DNA from: an uncultured Verrucomicrobiota bacterium
GTDB taxonomy: Bacteria; Verrucomicrobiota; Verrucomicrobiia; Limisphaerales; JAJXZI01
NCBI GenBank assembly: GCA_903847485.1
Contig: CAINDV010001020.1
Span: 1-42,108 of the forward strand
DNA length: 42,108 nucleotides
Direction of reading: 5' to 3'
Positions 40,758-42,108 of the stretch are shown piece after piece. Under the pieces are notes generated by a model. It made no database searches. It was not told the origin of the DNA and worked only from the letters and a program-made list of their open reading frames with translations. Position 1 is the stretch's first letter. Each line of letters opens with the position of its first letter. The translations under genes were made by a program, and so were the position numbers.

Positions 40758-41099
40758 TTGAGTCTTCGGCGCGGCGGGCGGGGCCGGCTCGTTTTCCGCG
40801 ATCCAGTAGCGGGGCGTTTCGCCCAACTTGGCGCATAACTCGTTTACTTCGCGTTGGAGTTCAATCATCCGCCGTTCATGACCGACGGCGACCTGGTTGG
40901 ACCGTGTCAGGGCGTCATTGCGGACGCGAAGTTCCTCGGTCTGTTGCCGCAGCGCCGCTTCCGTGTGTCGGCGCTCGGTGATGTCGCGGTAGATATACTG
41001 GTAGTTACCGTCCTGCATCTTTTTGGAACGTATTTCTACTGGCACGGTGGTGCCATCGGGGCGAAGCAAGGTGCGCACATTGACGACGATGCACCCCAT
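40749..41099 (-). CDS. C-terminal part of a frameshifted PAS sensor protein
   Basis: This 116-residue frame continues the PAS protein encoded just upstream in another phase. It holds the second half of a PAS domain (TLLRPDGTTVPVEIRSKKM, then YQYIYRDITERRHTEAALRQ) and a coiled coil (RRMIELQREVNELCAKLGET). The open frame reaches back to about 41178, where LRRVHELFDPQKL joins naturally to the preceding piece. No histidine-kinase or other output domain follows. The final codons and stop (TQNS) derive from the palindrome arm at 40715-40757, so an output domain may have been lost. It is probably not translated on its own. Confidence 0.6.
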   Translation of the reverse strand: MGCIVVNVRTLLRPDGTTVPVEIRSKKMQDGNYQYIYRDITERRHTEAALRQQTEELRVRNDALTRSNQVAVGHERRMIELQREVNELCAKLGETPRYWIAENEPAPPAAPKTQNS

Positions 41100-41131
41100 T
41101 CTTAGCCGGTTATAGTCCAGCGGTTGGGCGT

Positions 41132-42034
41132 TCAGTTTCTGGGGGTCAAATAGCTCGTGGACCCGGCGGAGGAGAACTCCCCCAAATTCCGGCCGGCCAG
41201 CTTCTGCATTTGCGAATTGGCGTGGGTTATCCTCCCATCAGGAGTGCCGAACAAGATTCCGTCCACGGCAAAATGAATGGCGTCCCAGTACTTGGTCCTG
41301 CTCTCCCGCAGCGCCGCCTCGGCCTGCTTGCGTTCGGTGATGTCGCTCAGCACGAGGCGACAGACGAGCGGGACGTCTTCGTCCTGCACTAAGTTGCCCT
41401 CCAGCCGCGCCCAGAAGGCGTGGCCGTCTTTCTTCACCATCCGCAACTCGCAGGCTGGCGGGGGACCGGCCGCCAAGAGTTGTTGGCGGAGCAGGTAATA
41501 AGTGTCCTGGTCCTCTTTGAGGATGAACTGGGAGAATGGCCGTTTGACCAGCGCACTCCGCACCACGCCCAGCAAGGTGGCGGCGGTGAGGTTAGTCTCC
41601 AGGATAACTCCCGGTTCACTGAGGGTGACATAGCCCACCAGGGCTAAGCCATAGAGATCGAAATAGCGGGCCTTGGTGGCGGTTAGTTCCGCCTGCGTCC
41701 GGCGCAGCTCCTCGTTTTGCATCTCCAGCTCGATCTGGTGGACCTGGAGTTTGTGGAGGGTCTCGGGGGTGGCCTCGGGCGCTGCGGGGCGGAGCTGGTG
41801 CGCCGCTTTGGCGCGCTGGCGGAGGGTGGGGGTGGTCGGACTGGTCGGACTGGTTGCGGAGACCCTTGCACTCGGGGCAGGCGGAGCAGCCCCAGAAGGG
41901 TTGGCCGGCATGGGTCCCGTGCTGGGCGGTGCGCTGGCGCATGGGCCGGCCGCAGAGTGGGCAGGCCAAGGTGGCTGGCTGGTCAGACTTGTCTGACGGG
42001 TCTGACTGGCCAAGTCTAAGGACATATAGGTCAC
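41132..42034 (-). CDS. PAS-domain sensor protein, N-terminal part, frameshifted
   Basis: This 300-residue frame opens at a GTG (42034) or, more likely, an ATG at 42025. A coiled segment (TLHKLQVHQIELEMQNEELR) leads to a first PAS domain (FDLYGLALVGYVTLSEPGVI, then FSQFILKEDQDTYYLLRQQL) ending in LVLSDITERKQAEAALRES. A second PAS begins at AIHFAVDGILFGTPDGRITH. It breaks off after LAGRNLG at a run of five G (41179-41183); one extra G would join it to the next frame. The first 80 residues are proline/serine-rich and look like out-of-phase reading, since a zinc-ribbon sequence lies in another frame there. The gene is a sensor fragment, either a pseudogene or a sequencing artefact. Confidence 0.65.
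   Translation of the reverse strand: MTYMSLDLASQTRQTSLTSQPPWPAHSAAGPCASAPPSTGPMPANPSGAAPPAPSARVSATSPTSPTTPTLRQRAKAAHQLRPAAPEATPETLHKLQVHQIELEMQNEELRRTQAELTATKARYFDLYGLALVGYVTLSEPGVILETNLTAATLLGVVRSALVKRPFSQFILKEDQDTYYLLRQQLLAAGPPPACELRMVKKDGHAFWARLEGNLVQDEDVPLVCRLVLSDITERKQAEAALRESRTKYWDAIHFAVDGILFGTPDGRITHANSQMQKLAGRNLGEFSSAGSTSYLTPRN
41862..41969 (-). pseudogene. topoisomerase-type zinc-ribbon piece out of frame with the PAS gene
   Basis: The minus strand in a third phase reads CPLCGRPMRQRTAQHG then AGQPFWGCSACPECKG. This is the CPxCG...FWGCSxxPxCK pattern of topoisomerase C4 zinc ribbons. The phase equals that of the C-terminal PAS piece, not the overlapping N-terminal PAS frame, so a second frameshift may lie near 41850. 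Confidence 0.5.
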
Positions 42035-42108
42035 TTGAGGACTCTGATAGCCTCGGGTATTTCTCGTATCGATGTCAGCTCCGTTCCGGCTCCGCTCCGC
42101 TCCGCCTC

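Overview
The window looks like a high-GC, Gram-negative bacterial chromosome of the Verrucomicrobiota type (an inference). The signs are RND efflux and lipoprotein genes that imply an outer membrane, secreted GH20 glycosidases carrying autotransporter-type beta-strand repeats, few Shine-Dalgarno sites, and a very high load of nested palindromic interspersed repeats. Almost every gene is on the minus strand. The exceptions are a MmeI-like restriction-modification enzyme, a small ORF after it, and a conjugation-gene remnant (19.9-24.7 kb, plus strand). I found no tRNA, rRNA or cas genes.

Layout. 1-4.9 kb: the N-terminal part of a PLD-type (HKD) helicase-like defence protein running off the left edge, a dead ferredoxin-tail fragment, a higBA toxin-antitoxin pair, an ETF-QO-like flavoprotein/ferredoxin with an in-frame palindrome inside it, and a SAM methyltransferase. 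5.1-18.7 kb: a tightly spaced five-gene amino-sugar locus. In transcription order it holds a GH20-like protein lacking the GH20 catalytic signatures, an SGNH hydrolase with beta-strand repeats, a GH20 with the same repeats, a degenerate M60-like/GH20/F5-8C protein, and a cytoplasmic sugar kinase fused to MurQ etherase. Secreted enzymes would release GlcNAc- or MurNAc-type sugars from chitin, peptidoglycan or glycoprotein, and the kinase-etherase would process them inside the cell.

18.9-24.8 kb: an accessory island. It holds three consecutive long palindromes, an XRE regulator divergent from the MmeI-like enzyme, a regularly spaced GNRA-hairpin array (period 71 nt), a 14-unit 21-nt tandem array with no indels, and a broken TraD/TraG-type coupling-protein fragment interrupted by a palindromic element. 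24.8-31.1 kb: an outer-membrane efflux lipoprotein, a DUF4410 lipoprotein, an ion-channel-like membrane protein, a large MscS-type channel and a bestrophin-like fragment. 31.1-32.55 kb: an AT-richer island bounded by 38-bp direct repeats. It contains a protein with five tandem zinc-ribbon-like repeats plus fragments of a ferredoxin and apparently a threonyl-tRNA synthetase. 32.5-40.4 kb: PPK2, then an RND permease and adaptor separated by a YhcG/DUF1016 nuclease, and two paralogous small lipoproteins. 40.5-42 kb: a 229-bp nested palindrome and a frameshifted PAS sensor gene.

The main theme is genome remodelling by palindromic repeats and by displaced gene 3' ends. Repeats sit inside genes in frame, supply stop codons or N-termini, and break genes. 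A 93-bp ferredoxin 3' end is repeated on the far side of higBA, with a third, more diverged copy in the 31-32.5 kb island. The best candidates for something undescribed are the 71-nt hairpin array with its neighbouring 21-nt array, and the direct-repeat-bounded zinc-ribbon island.
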